A stretch of 64,000 nucleotides of DNA from Martelella mediterranea DSM 17316. Its GTDB lineage: Bacteria; Pseudomonadota; Alphaproteobacteria; Rhizobiales; Rhizobiaceae. A program made the translations under genes and the position numbers. Where the stretch lies: positions 124,001 through 188,000 of the forward strand of contig NZ_CP020331.1 of the NCBI RefSeq assembly GCF_002043005.1. Direction: 5' to 3'. Of the stretch, positions 1 through 8,106 are shown piece after piece (the first letter of the stretch is position 1; every line of letters begins with the position of its first letter). The notes beneath the pieces are model-generated. The model worked only from the letters and a program-made list of their open reading frames with translations, was not told the origin of the DNA and did no database searches.

Positions 1-1043
1 GCGGAGACGAATTTACCGTGATGCTCAGGGGAAAGGCCAGTGTGAGGGACGTCGACGTTATCTGTCAGCGCATCGTTGATTCTGCTCGTCGTCCTTTTGT
101 GCTCGGTGGCCAAGAGGTCTTTGTCGGAGTCAGTGTTGGAGTAGCGCTGGCGCCGCGCGATGGCAGTGACCGTGTGAGCTTGCTTCGAAGGGCTGATGTT
201 GCCTTGTACTTTTCCAAGAACTCCGGGCGTAGTCGGTATACGTACTTTTCAGAGAGCATGGACCAGTTGCTTAGCAGACGTCAGGAGATGGAAGGGGATA
301 TGCGTGCGGCCCTGAAGACTGGCAACGAGTTTCAGGTTCACTACCAACCCATTATTTCCGCGCTTGACCATCGGGTCAAAGGGTACGAGGCACTCCTTCG
401 CTGGGAGCATCCTAAATTCGGCTCGATCTCGCCCGAGCTGTTTATTCCGATAGCTGAAGAAACCGGAATGATTGAAGCCGTCGGTGAGTTTGTTTTGCGG
501 GAAGCCTGCAAGGCGGCGGCTAAATGGTCAGGCAAGAGCGTTGCGGTCAACGTGTCCGGCGTCGAGCTCCGCGACGAAGGTTACGCCGCCAAAGTCAGAA
601 AAATACTGTTGTCCACCGGGCTGTCACCGCAGGCTCTTGAGCTGGAGGTGACTGAAACAGTCGCCACCGATGAGGCTTCGGCAGTTGTCGCTAATCTCGA
701 CGCTCTGCGTGCAATAGGTGTGCAGATTGCGATTGATGATTTCGGGACTGGCTTCTCGTCGCTTGGTCGACTGCGAACCCTGAATGTCGATCGCATCAAG
801 ATCGACAGAAGTTTCGTTCAGGGGTTCGGTGAGAAGGCGGGTGATGAAGCCATAATCCGGGCTATTGTCGAACTGGCCCACGCGAGAGGCCTCAAGACGA
901 CCGCGGAAGGCGTTGAAACCTCGCTGCAGGACGCAGGCCTTGTCAAGATTGGCTGTGACAGCCTGCAGGGCTTTCTCTACTCGAAGCCGGTTCCTCTACG
1001 TGACATCGAGCACATTTCCACTCCTGCCGGCTCGCCAAGCTGA
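1..1043 (+). CDS. GGDEF/EAL domain protein (5' end outside window)
   Basis: C-terminal part of a cyclic-di-GMP enzyme. The frame is open from the left edge and already reads G-D-E-F at positions 3-14, so the window starts inside the GGDEF active-site loop and the true start lies upstream. The rest of the GGDEF domain runs to about position 260. An EAL phosphodiesterase domain follows, with YEALLRW, NVSG, ELEVTE, IDDFGTG, KIDRSF, AEGVET and QGFLYS. All expected metal-binding and catalytic positions are present, so c-di-GMP hydrolysis is likely. The N-terminal sensor part cannot be judged. No partner gene is adjacent. Confidence 0.93.
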   Translation, partial: GDEFTVMLRGKASVRDVDVICQRIVDSARRPFVLGGQEVFVGVSVGVALAPRDGSDRVSLLRRADVALYFSKNSGRSRYTYFSESMDQLLSRRQEMEGDMRAALKTGNEFQVHYQPIISALDHRVKGYEALLRWEHPKFGSISPELFIPIAEETGMIEAVGEFVLREACKAAAKWSGKSVAVNVSGVELRDEGYAAKVRKILLSTGLSPQALELEVTETVATDEASAVVANLDALRAIGVQIAIDDFGTGFSSLGRLRTLNVDRIKIDRSFVQGFGEKAGDEAIIRAIVELAHARGLKTTAEGVETSLQDAGLVKIGCDSLQGFLYSKPVPLRDIEHISTPAGSPS

Positions 1044-1143
1044 GAGCAAGCGTGGAACTGTGGCTCGGCCCGCGAACCAGAAGCCACCGCGTAGTCGGAG
1101 CTGGTCAAGAAACTCGCTCCGCCTAGCTGCTGTCGCACACCGG

Positions 1144-1356
1144 CTAGGAGGGATGCCGCGTGGGCTCCACCTGCCCATTCTCGTCGGCGCTTTTGCCGTC
1201 ATTGGCCTCGAAGAGCTCTCGGGTTGCCTCGTCACTTTGTTTTTGCTCGACATTGGTGAGTTTTCGCTGGTGGGCAATGCCGTAAGCGATGGCGAGGCCA
1301 AGGAGCACCGGGCCGGCGGCCACCGTAAACAGCCACAGAAGATTGGATAGGGTCAT
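1144..1356 (-). CDS. small single-pass membrane protein
   Basis: A 70-residue hypothetical protein. One hydrophobic segment (about residues 5-25, starting TLSNLLWLFTVAAGP) is followed by a polar, acidic tail rich in E, D, K and Q. The start at 1356 is chosen because GAAAGGCGG lies just upstream; a longer frame to 1404 lacks a good ribosome binding site. It is divergent from the short-chain dehydrogenase. Similar small membrane proteins of unknown role are common in Rhizobiales, but I do not recognise a named family. Confidence 0.6.
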   Translation of the reverse strand: MTLSNLLWLFTVAAGPVLLGLAIAYGIAHQRKLTNVEQKQSDEATRELFEANDGKSADENGQVEPTRHPS

Positions 1357-1571
1357 TTCGCCGCCTTTCTTTCTGGAAACAGGCTCTCTGGAACGGGTTT
1401 GCATCCGAACCGGTCAGCCCGGCCTTTGTTCCGAACCGAAAAAAAGCCGTTTCGCCGATCTGTCCCATGCTTTTTCGGGAACCAGTACCGCGACGCGTCG
1501 GTTAGAGCGGCGGGCGATGCCCGCGAGATCCCGGCGTTCCAGGGCCGGACAAAGCAATAGGAGAACGACCC

Positions 1572-2348
1572 ATGGCAAATTCAGTAGCGTTAGTCACCGG
1601 AGCCGGTTCCGGCATTGGCAGGGCGGCGGCACTGGCGCTGGCGGCCGACGGCTATGTCGTCGGCGTCCTTGGTCACACGCCGGAGGAAAACCGAAGAACG
1701 GTCGAGGAAATTGAAGCCAATGGCGGCACGGCGATCGAGCTCTCCGCCGACGTGGCCCATGAGGAGGAGATGGCCACAGCCGTGGACAAACTGGTTTCGA
1801 AACACGGCCGACTCGATGCCGTCGTCGCCAATGCAGGCGTCAACGGCGTCTGGGCGCCGATCGATGAACTCGAGCCGAAGGCGTTCGACCACACCATCGC
1901 CATCAACCTGCGCGGGACGTTCTTGACGATCCGCGCGAGCGTGCCGCACCTGAGGGCGGCTGGCGGCGGATCGATCGTGGTGGTCTCCTCCATCAACGGC
2001 ACGCGCACCTTCTCCTCGCCCGGCGCCACGGCATACACCGCCACCAAGGCCGCGCAGCTTGCCATGGTCCAGCAGCTGGCGCCGGAGCTGGGAAAGTCAT
2101 CGATCCGCATCAACGCCGTCTGCCCCGGCGCCATCGACACCGAGATCGACGACAACACCGATATCCGCCATGCCGACAAGAGCGGCATCGAGAGCGAATG
2201 GCCCGAAGGGCAAATTCCGCTGACGGGCGGCGTGCCCGGCCGCAGCGAAGATGTCGCAGCCGTCATCGCTTTCCTGATCTCGGAAAAGGCCAGGCACGTC
2301 ACCGGGACCCCGGTCTGGGTGGATGGCGGTCAGGGGCTGCTGCGCTAA
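1572..2348 (+). CDS. SDR family NAD(P)-dependent oxidoreductase
   Basis: A classical short-chain dehydrogenase/reductase of 258 residues, the usual family length. Visible are the nucleotide-binding TGAGSGIG near residue 9, the NAG motif (VVANAG), the catalytic serine (VVSSING), the YxxxK pair (YTATK) and the C-terminal WVDGG seen in glucose/3-ketoacyl reductase-like members. It is a soluble enzyme that oxidises or reduces a hydroxyl or keto group with NAD(P). TAGGAG precedes the ATG. The gene stands alone between a divergent small protein and the Rrf2 region, so its substrate cannot be inferred. Confidence 0.9.
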   Translation: MANSVALVTGAGSGIGRAAALALAADGYVVGVLGHTPEENRRTVEEIEANGGTAIELSADVAHEEEMATAVDKLVSKHGRLDAVVANAGVNGVWAPIDELEPKAFDHTIAINLRGTFLTIRASVPHLRAAGGGSIVVVSSINGTRTFSSPGATAYTATKAAQLAMVQQLAPELGKSSIRINAVCPGAIDTEIDDNTDIRHADKSGIESEWPEGQIPLTGGVPGRSEDVAAVIAFLISEKARHVTGTPVWVDGGQGLLR

Positions 2349-2382
2349 CGTTTTTGCTGCTCGTTTTTAAAGGGAGCTCAGC

Positions 2383-2541
2383 ATGAGCAATCGAAAACCA
2401 GCGAGGGATGACGACGGGATCCGTCGCCGGTTTGACTGCGCTGCGCCAAGCGTCAGAACCCACAGGAAGATGATGCCCGATGCGCCGCGGTGCATCGAGC
2501 AGGCGGTCGCCGCGCCCACTTTATGTGAACCGGTAATATGA
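2383..2541 (+). CDS. possible 52-residue small protein
   Basis: A short frame with a good ribosome binding site (AGGGAG, 7 bases before ATG) begins 34 bases after the SDR stop. The product is basic and polar (starts MSNRKPARDDDG) and contains two cysteines near the C-terminal half. I recognise no domain. It could be a small protein co-transcribed with the SDR gene or a chance frame. Confidence 0.25.
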   Translation: MSNRKPARDDDGIRRRFDCAAPSVRTHRKMMPDAPRCIEQAVAAPTLCEPVI

Positions 2542-2636
2542 GTTCAAGGTTTCTTAGGTGTGTTGTCATCTCCTTGCAGAGGCATGTCTAAAACACATAC
2601 CAGAACTGTCGCAGTGGCTGGTTGCCACCAAGTAAA

Positions 2637-2677
2637 ATAACCTTTAATTGGTATTTAAAATACCAATTAAAGGTTAT
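2637..2677. promoter_or_regulatory. 41-bp perfect palindrome, NsrR-type operator
   Basis: Two 20-base arms (2637-2656 and 2658-2677) are exact reverse complements around one A at 2657. The core GGTATTTAAAATACC fits the known NsrR/Rrf2 pattern of an A/T-rich 11-1-11 dyad (TATTT-N-AAATA). The site ends 8 bases before the start codon of the Rrf2 gene, so it should cover its promoter or leader and allow autoregulation. The palindrome and position are seen directly; the factor binding it is inferred. Confidence 0.8.
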
Positions 2678-2685
2678 GACGGATC

Positions 2686-3105
2686 ATGCGTCTGACGAGT
2701 TTCACGGATTACGGGCTTCGGGCCCTCATGCGGATGGCGAGCGACCCCGAGCGGGTGTTCTCGACGGCGGAGATCGCCGAGGAGTTCAAGGTCTCCCGCA
2801 ATCACCTCAACAAGATCATACAGCGGCTTGCCCATCACGGCATTGTCGATACCCGCAGAGGGGCGGGCGGCGGAGCGATCCTTGCGCGCCCTGCTGCCGA
2901 GATCGGGCTTGGCGAGATCATTCGGCTTCTCGAAGAGGGGCAGTCTCTCGTTGAGTGCTTTTCGCCGATCGGCGATTGCAGCGTCACGCCGGTCTGTCGC
3001 CTCAAACATACACTTGCTGCTGCTGAAGCAGCCTTTCTGGCCGAGTGTGATCGCAAGACACTCGCCGACATTGCCCTGCCGGCAGAAAAGCCGGCAATTG
3101 CCTGA
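2686..3105 (+). CDS. nsrR: Rrf2 family regulator, NsrR-like
   Basis: A 139-residue Rrf2 winged-helix repressor starting MRLTSFTDYGLRALMRM, typical of NsrR. The recognition helix is near FKVSRNHLNKIIQRL. Cysteines at residues 91, 98 and 104 match the three cluster ligands of NsrR proteins, so an Fe-S cluster sensing nitric oxide is likely by family. A 41-bp dyad sits directly upstream. The next gene follows after 16 bases, suggesting one autoregulated transcript. The main alternative is another Fe-S Rrf2 sensor. Confidence 0.85.
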   Translation: MRLTSFTDYGLRALMRMASDPERVFSTAEIAEEFKVSRNHLNKIIQRLAHHGIVDTRRGAGGGAILARPAAEIGLGEIIRLLEEGQSLVECFSPIGDCSVTPVCRLKHTLAAAEAAFLAECDRKTLADIALPAEKPAIA

Positions 3106-3121
3106 CCAAAGGAGGCACCTC

Positions 3122-4579
3122 ATGTTTTCCCTCAACCAACGAACGAACCGTGCCCTCGCCGGGTTCCTCGGCTTAGGGGCCGCCCTGGCCCCGATCTCGG
3201 CCTCCGCCCATGTGAAGTGGTTCGCGCCCTATATCGTCGATGCCGCGCCTGCGCCGCTCACGCGCACGTTGAGCGATCCGTATTTCTGGACCGGCATCGT
3301 CCTGGTTCTGGTCTTCTTCGTCGCCGCACGACTGATCGAGCGCAGCGCAGCCGGTACCGCCACGCTGGATGCGATGGACCGGGTGACCGATCCGCTATGG
3401 CGACATCTTGACACCTTTATGCGCATCGTCGTTGCCGGCTTCTTCGTTGCGATCTTCGCGGTCGGCGGCGTTTACCTGACGCCCGATCTGCAGACGCCCG
3501 CCGAGTGGGTCAGTTGGCTGCAGCTGCTGATCGCCGCCGGCATCGTGTCCCGCAAGACCATGCCGCTTTCGGCGGCCGGCATCATCTTCCTGTGGGTTCT
3601 GGCGCTGCGCGATTACGAGTTTTTCCATCTGCTCGACTATCTGGCGCTCGGCGTCGCGGTCGCGGGCTATCTGGTGCTTGAAAGCTCCAACCGCCCGGAC
3701 TGGCGCAAGCATCGCTTCGAGCTCTTGCGTTGGGGCGTGGCGATCGCGCTGATGTGGTCAAGTCTCGAAAAATTCGCCTATCCGGAATGGTTCTATCCGC
3801 TGGTGGTCGAAAAGCCGTTCCTGACTTTCGGCATACCGCGCGATATGTTCATCCCGATGGCCGGCATTGCCGAATTCACCATGGGCTTCGGCCTGCTGGC
3901 GACGCCGCTCATCCGCAGGCTTTCGGCAATCGCGCTTTTCGTGATCTTCAATGCCGCCGTTTACCCCTTCGGGCGGATCGACCTGATCGGCCATGCGCTG
4001 ATCATGGCCATCATCGTCGCCATCGCGGTCGACCACACCCGGGAGCTGCATTTCTGGGGCTGGATCCGGCGCTCGCTTGTCGGCGTCCCGCTCGGTCTTG
4101 CCTCGGCGCTGGTGATTTTCGCAACCGCCTATTGGGGCCTTCATGCCGCCTTCTTCGGCCCGGATGCGCAGACGATGGCGGAGTTGCGCACCGAACAGAC
4201 CGAGATGGCGACCCACACCTTCTCGCTTGAGTACCCGCACGGGCCGATCGCTTCCCCGGATATGAGCGGGGCCGATAGCGAACAGGGGGCAGAAGCCCCG
4301 GATGCCGGCACGCTGACGGCGACCGAAGCCTATGAACGGTCGATGATGGGCATGCATGAAGAGATGATGGAAGGTCTGCGCCACGACGATCCCGACGTTG
4401 CCTTCGTGCTCGGCATGATACCGCACCACCAGGGCGCAATCGACATGGCCCGCATCCAGCTTGCCGCCGGGTCGGATCGCACCAATATGGCGCTGGCGCA
4501 GCATATCATTGCCGAGCAGCAGAAGGAGATCGAGGCCATGCGCGCTTGGCTGCGTCAGCGTGGCATCGAGACCGAGTAA
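3122..4579 (+). CDS. polytopic membrane protein fused to C-terminal DUF305
   Basis: A 485-residue protein. The start at 3122 follows a strong AGGAGG; the open frame extends further upstream but overlaps the regulator. Residues 1-28 look like a signal or first membrane segment (…ISASAHVKWFAPYIVD). About eight to ten hydrophobic helices follow to about residue 350, with a DoxX-like stretch (EKFAYPEWFYPLV). A linker leads to a DUF305 domain at about residues 395-485 with its Met/His-rich signature (MMGMHEEMMEG, MIPHHQGAIDMA). DUF305 proteins are periplasmic or exported and often linked to copper. Close coupling to the NsrR-like gene suggests nitrosative or metal stress; this is inference. Confidence 0.8.
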   Translation: MFSLNQRTNRALAGFLGLGAALAPISASAHVKWFAPYIVDAAPAPLTRTLSDPYFWTGIVLVLVFFVAARLIERSAAGTATLDAMDRVTDPLWRHLDTFMRIVVAGFFVAIFAVGGVYLTPDLQTPAEWVSWLQLLIAAGIVSRKTMPLSAAGIIFLWVLALRDYEFFHLLDYLALGVAVAGYLVLESSNRPDWRKHRFELLRWGVAIALMWSSLEKFAYPEWFYPLVVEKPFLTFGIPRDMFIPMAGIAEFTMGFGLLATPLIRRLSAIALFVIFNAAVYPFGRIDLIGHALIMAIIVAIAVDHTRELHFWGWIRRSLVGVPLGLASALVIFATAYWGLHAAFFGPDAQTMAELRTEQTEMATHTFSLEYPHGPIASPDMSGADSEQGAEAPDAGTLTATEAYERSMMGMHEEMMEGLRHDDPDVAFVLGMIPHHQGAIDMARIQLAAGSDRTNMALAQHIIAEQQKEIEAMRAWLRQRGIETE

Positions 4580-4884
4580 TGGGCGAGGAAGCGGGCTTGC
4601 CCCGCTCTCTCCAACTGCAAGGCGTCAAGACAATTGTGCAGGGCGCCTTGCCTCATGAGATGAGGACCATTCCGGTGAAGCAAACACAAAGCCTCAGGCG
4701 CCGGGTTTTTGTGTTTGGTGTTATTGCTGAAGCTGTCCATTTGCAAAGATGGACCAGCTAGCGACTGACAGGAGACCAGTGGTTTCGCCATACCAGCGGC
4801 TGCCGGCTTGGACCCGTTCTTGCTGGAACCGGCTTAGCGAATGCGCGTTGATTTTCTTACACACAACTGAAGGGAGCGAGCACA
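4580..4884. other. intergenic region with one hairpin
   Basis: No convincing gene. CAAACACAAA (4681-4690) and TTTGTGTTTG (4708-4717) can form a 10-bp stem with a small GCCT/AGGC pair inside the loop. It is not followed by a clear T-run, so its role as terminator of the upstream gene is uncertain. Confidence 0.4.
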
Positions 4885-5103
4885 ATGAACAGCCCTATTC
4901 GCACGCTGGTCAGGGAATATGGATGGATCCACCTTTCCCTCGGCCTTCTCGGCAATATCGGCTTCTTCGTCGGAAGCATCTTCTTCCTGCCTTCTTTGGA
5001 GCAATACAAAACGCTGGGCGTCTGGCTCTTTATCGTCGGCTCCTTTTTCATGCTGATTGGCGCGTTGGGGCGCCTGCTCGTGGATGTGACCGACAAAACG
5101 TGA
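4885..5103 (+). CDS. YrhK-domain small membrane protein
   Basis: A 72-residue protein with two hydrophobic helices (about residues 17-37 and 45-64: LLGNIGFFVGSIFFL, WLFIVGSFFMLIGALGRLL) and a short N-terminal polar part. The pattern matches the YrhK-like domain, a small inner-membrane family of unknown function. AAGGGAG precedes the ATG by 9 bases. It is a separate unit between the DUF305 gene and the convergent YqaA-like gene. Confidence 0.7.
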   Translation: MNSPIRTLVREYGWIHLSLGLLGNIGFFVGSIFFLPSLEQYKTLGVWLFIVGSFFMLIGALGRLLVDVTDKT

Positions 5104-5370
5104 CGGCCGCCCACTGGCTTTCCTCCGCGCGTCGCGCCTCCATCGCCGCCGGCCCGAAAAAAACGGAACTTCGGCGATCAAAGCCTCAAGGATTTCTCAG
5201 CCAGTTGGCGCGACTGAAAAAGGCTCGATAGCCCGCCGCTTCGAGGCCGATTTTGCGCAAACGCAGAGAGGTTGCTCGATCAAATGCGCTTTCAGACGAA
5301 CTGATACAGTCGCACAGGCAAGCTAGGTGTCGCGCCGCAGCGCGGGGGATCGGCTGGGACAATTGCCACA

Positions 5371-5808
5371 TCACAGCACCCCCAATGCAATGACCGCCAA
5401 CAGGATGTAGCGACCGGCCTTGGCGATTGTCACGAGAAGCAGGAAGCTCCAGGTCGGTTCGCGCAACACGCCAGCGACCACGGTCAGGGCATCGCCAACA
5501 ACCGGAGCCCAACTGAGAAGAAGACTCCAGCGACCCCATCGCTGATACCAGCGTGTCGCCCGGTCAAGAGCCTTTTCGCTGACTGGAAACCATCGCCGTT
5601 GCCGGTACCGCTCGATCCAGCGTCCGAGCGCCCAGTTGACCGCGGAGCCGAGCACATTGCCAATCGTGGCGACGACAATCAGCAGGACAGGCGGTTGCTT
5701 ACCAAGAACCAACAGTCCGACCAGTGCGGCTTCCGACTGGGCTGGCAGGATTGTGGCGGCGACGAACGCAACTGCGAAAAGCCCGGCTAGTGAGAACAAC
5801 CCATCCAC
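5371..5808 (-). CDS. YqaA family membrane protein
   Basis: A 145-residue integral membrane protein of the YqaA/DedA-related SNARE-associated group. Visible features are the N-terminal PAQSEAALVGLLV segment, GNVLGSAVNWALGRW with its glycine pattern, a basic amphipathic stretch (RYRQRRWFPVSEKALDRA) and SWAPVVGDALTVVAG before the last helices. The family is linked to membrane homeostasis; its precise activity is unknown. It lies in the same direction as the copper genes but after a 261-base gap, so co-transcription is uncertain. Confidence 0.82.
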   Translation of the reverse strand: MDGLFSLAGLFAVAFVAATILPAQSEAALVGLLVLGKQPPVLLIVVATIGNVLGSAVNWALGRWIERYRQRRWFPVSEKALDRATRWYQRWGRWSLLLSWAPVVGDALTVVAGVLREPTWSFLLLVTIAKAGRYILLAVIALGVL

Positions 5809-6069
5809 ATTTCTGGTCGACGCGGGTGTGGCCGTGCACCTGGCGCTACCGTTACTAAGGCATTCAACTTACTGGCAAGCGCTGCCCTGAGCACAGCGCC
5901 AGCGTCTTTACCACAGTCACGGTCGCTTTCCGAGCGACCATTCGCACAAGACGCCCGCCGCCTCTGGAGGAAGCGGGCGATCTGATTCATTGGGCGCCGC
6001 AGCAAGCTACAGCATCGTCTGAGCGCCCCATCTACCGAGGTGCCCGTTGGAACCTCTGCCCGAACCGTT

Positions 6070-7548
6070 TCAGATCGGTCCTTCGTAGTCCAGGTAGGCC
6101 ATCATGCCGCTCGCCATATGATAGAGGTGATGGCAGTGGAAGGGCCAGCGGCCGGGGTTGTCGGCGGTGAACGCGATATCGACCTTTGCCATCGGCGGCA
6201 CATAGACCGTGTCGCGCAATGCCCCGTCCATCGCCTCGCCGTTGATGGCGACGACCTGGAAGTGATGGCCATGCAGATGCATTGGATGTCCCATCATCGA
6301 CATGTTGGTCATGGAAAGCCGGATGCGATCGCCGCGGCGCGCGCGCAACCGGTCCGCGCCGCCGATCCTCCAGTCATAGCCGGACATGCTGCCGGAAAGG
6401 ACGAGGTCATTGCTACGGGTTGTGGAGCCGGTTTCTGAAGCGGAAAGGCCGCGAAGCCGGCTTTCCAGCGTGAGATCCAGCACTGGGCCGTCTTGCGCCC
6501 CGAAGCCTGATACCCTGGTAACGGTCGCGCCGCGCGTCGCCAGGATGATGCCGGTCCGTTCGCGCGCGCCTTCGCGCAGCGCCAGAACCGGAAAGGCCCC
6601 GCCTTCGGCCGGAACGTCGAGCATGATGTCGAGGCGCTGCCCCATCGAAATCCCGAAGCGGGCGCCGGAAACAGGCTGGACCGGCTGACCGTCGACGGCC
6701 ACCAGGCGGCCGGGAAGCGTGCCGGCGTCGATGGTGAAGTTGGTGGCGGCGGCGCCGTTGATGACGCGCAGGCGCACCCGGCCGCCCTTGTCGACGGCAA
6801 ACACCTCCGGATCGTCCAGCGTCCGGTCATTGGCGAGGTAGGCATCGTAGTCGATGTCGTTCAGGTCCATCTGCATTCCGGGCATCGCCATGCCGGACAT
6901 CGCCGTGCCGGGCATCGCCATGCCGGGCATCGCCATGCCCGACATGTTCTGCCCCTGCATCATCATGGCCTGGCCGCCCGTCATCCCGCCATGGCCGCTT
7001 CCGCCTTTCGTCAGGTCGGCGAGCAATTCCTCGGGCGAACGGAACGAGAAGTCGTGGAGCAGGATGACGACGTCCTGGACATCGACCTTTCTGTCTTCCT
7101 CCGAAAGGATGATCAGCGGCGCTGCCAGCAGGCTCTGTTCCTGAAGCGTATGGGCGTGCATCCAGTGCGTGCCGCCGGCGGCGAGCGGGAAAGTGTAGCG
7201 GCGTTCTTCCCCCGGTGCGATCATCGGCGCCGGATTGTCGGGCACGCCGTCCATCTCCCATGGCGGCGTCAGCCCGTGCCAGTGAACGAGCGTCGCCTCG
7301 TTGCTGTTGTTTGCTAGGCGCACATCGAACGGGCGTTCCCCCTCAAGGGTGAGGCCGGGCTTGCCGCCGGGCCCGGTAAGGCCGAAGACGCTGGCAGGCT
7401 GACCGTTCACCTCGATCGTGCGGTTGGTGATCTGAAGGTCGATGGGCGTCTGCTGCGCCCGCGCGGGGCTGGCCCAGGCGATAGGCAGGCCGGGTCCGAA
7501 GGCTGCCGCGCCAAGCGCGAGCCTCTGCATGAATTGTCTGCGATACAT
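6070..7548 (-). CDS. multicopper oxidase, Tat-exported, CopA/CueO-like
   Basis: A 492-residue periplasmic cuproenzyme. The N-terminus has a twin-arginine signal (YRRQFMQRLALGAAAFG) ending near ARAQQ. Copper-site motifs are HWHG, HAHT, HPMHLHGHHF and the C-terminal HCHHLYHMASGM, which supplies type 1 and type 2/3 ligands. A Met-rich insert at about residues 200-228, with repeated MAMPG units, resembles copper-binding loops in CueO and PcoA/CopA proteins. It probably oxidises Cu(I) in the periplasm. GGGAGAACGATC precedes the ATG. It is the third gene after the CueR-type promoter, behind the P-ATPase and a small exported protein. Confidence 0.93.
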   Translation of the reverse strand: MYRRQFMQRLALGAAAFGPGLPIAWASPARAQQTPIDLQITNRTIEVNGQPASVFGLTGPGGKPGLTLEGERPFDVRLANNSNEATLVHWHGLTPPWEMDGVPDNPAPMIAPGEERRYTFPLAAGGTHWMHAHTLQEQSLLAAPLIILSEEDRKVDVQDVVILLHDFSFRSPEELLADLTKGGSGHGGMTGGQAMMMQGQNMSGMAMPGMAMPGTAMSGMAMPGMQMDLNDIDYDAYLANDRTLDDPEVFAVDKGGRVRLRVINGAAATNFTIDAGTLPGRLVAVDGQPVQPVSGARFGISMGQRLDIMLDVPAEGGAFPVLALREGARERTGIILATRGATVTRVSGFGAQDGPVLDLTLESRLRGLSASETGSTTRSNDLVLSGSMSGYDWRIGGADRLRARRGDRIRLSMTNMSMMGHPMHLHGHHFQVVAINGEAMDGALRDTVYVPPMAKVDIAFTADNPGRWPFHCHHLYHMASGMMAYLDYEGPI

Positions 7549-7618
7549 GATCGTTCTCCCGATGGCCGGTCATCGGACCGGCATTGTCACATGAAGGATG
7601 GCCGGCATGGCCGGCAGT

Positions 7619-7981
7619 TCATGCGAGGGTCCGGGGAGGTTCGAAATCGGGAGGGACGGGATGACCTTTGAGGGGGGCGGAGAGATCGAGGAAGGTGACG
7701 TCCCTGACAACAGCAGCCGGAGGGCCCGACGGCTGCACGGGCGGGATGCCGGCCTGCAGGCTGCAAACCGCAAGGCAGCAGTCTTTCATGAGGTGTCGAT
7801 CGCTCCGGTGGTCCATGTCATGCAGGGCGCCGGCGGGCTGCGCCTGGGTGATTGCGGTTTCGGGCGAGGTTGCGCAATGCGTGGCGGCGCTCGCCGCGGA
7901 GGGCGAAAGCACGCCGAGAAGCATGGCCGTGACAATGCACAGCACCTTCACCGCCGCTCTCATTGTCCGCATGTATCCCAT
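7619..7981 (-). CDS. exported protein with CCxxxC motif, copper cluster
   Basis: A hypothetical secreted protein. A signal-like hydrophobic segment (AAVKVLCIVTAMLLGVL…SAASA) is followed by about 85 residues with histidines (LHDMDHRSDRHLMK) and D-C-C-L-A-V-C. Such Cys/His motifs in copper clusters suggest metal binding, but I recognise no named family. The start is uncertain: in-frame ATGs exist at 7981, 7972 and 7963, and the frame opens at 8098, 8 bases after the copA stop; the shorter starts place the signal peptide at the N-terminus. Confidence 0.65.
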   Translation of the reverse strand: MGYMRTMRAAVKVLCIVTAMLLGVLSPSAASAATHCATSPETAITQAQPAGALHDMDHRSDRHLMKDCCLAVCSLQAGIPPVQPSGPPAAVVRDVTFLDLSAPLKGHPVPPDFEPPRTLA

Positions 7982-8106
7982 GTCCAATCCATTCGCCGTG
8001 CGCCGGAATGCCTCTGCACGCCGACGATCCGCGGACAGTGCCGGGCGATCATGGCCGATCTTGGGCCGTGTCGCGGCGTGCTGCGGGTCCTGATGCATAA
8101 GCCGTC

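Noticed and set aside
5809..6069. cueR or another small gene between YqaA and the oxidase
   Set aside because: The minus-strand frame at 5787-6005 has no family features, and no MerR-type helix-turn-helix is visible.
6854..6960. tandem DNA repeat inside the multicopper oxidase gene
   Set aside because: It encodes the Met-rich MAMPG loop and is explained by the protein's copper-binding insert.
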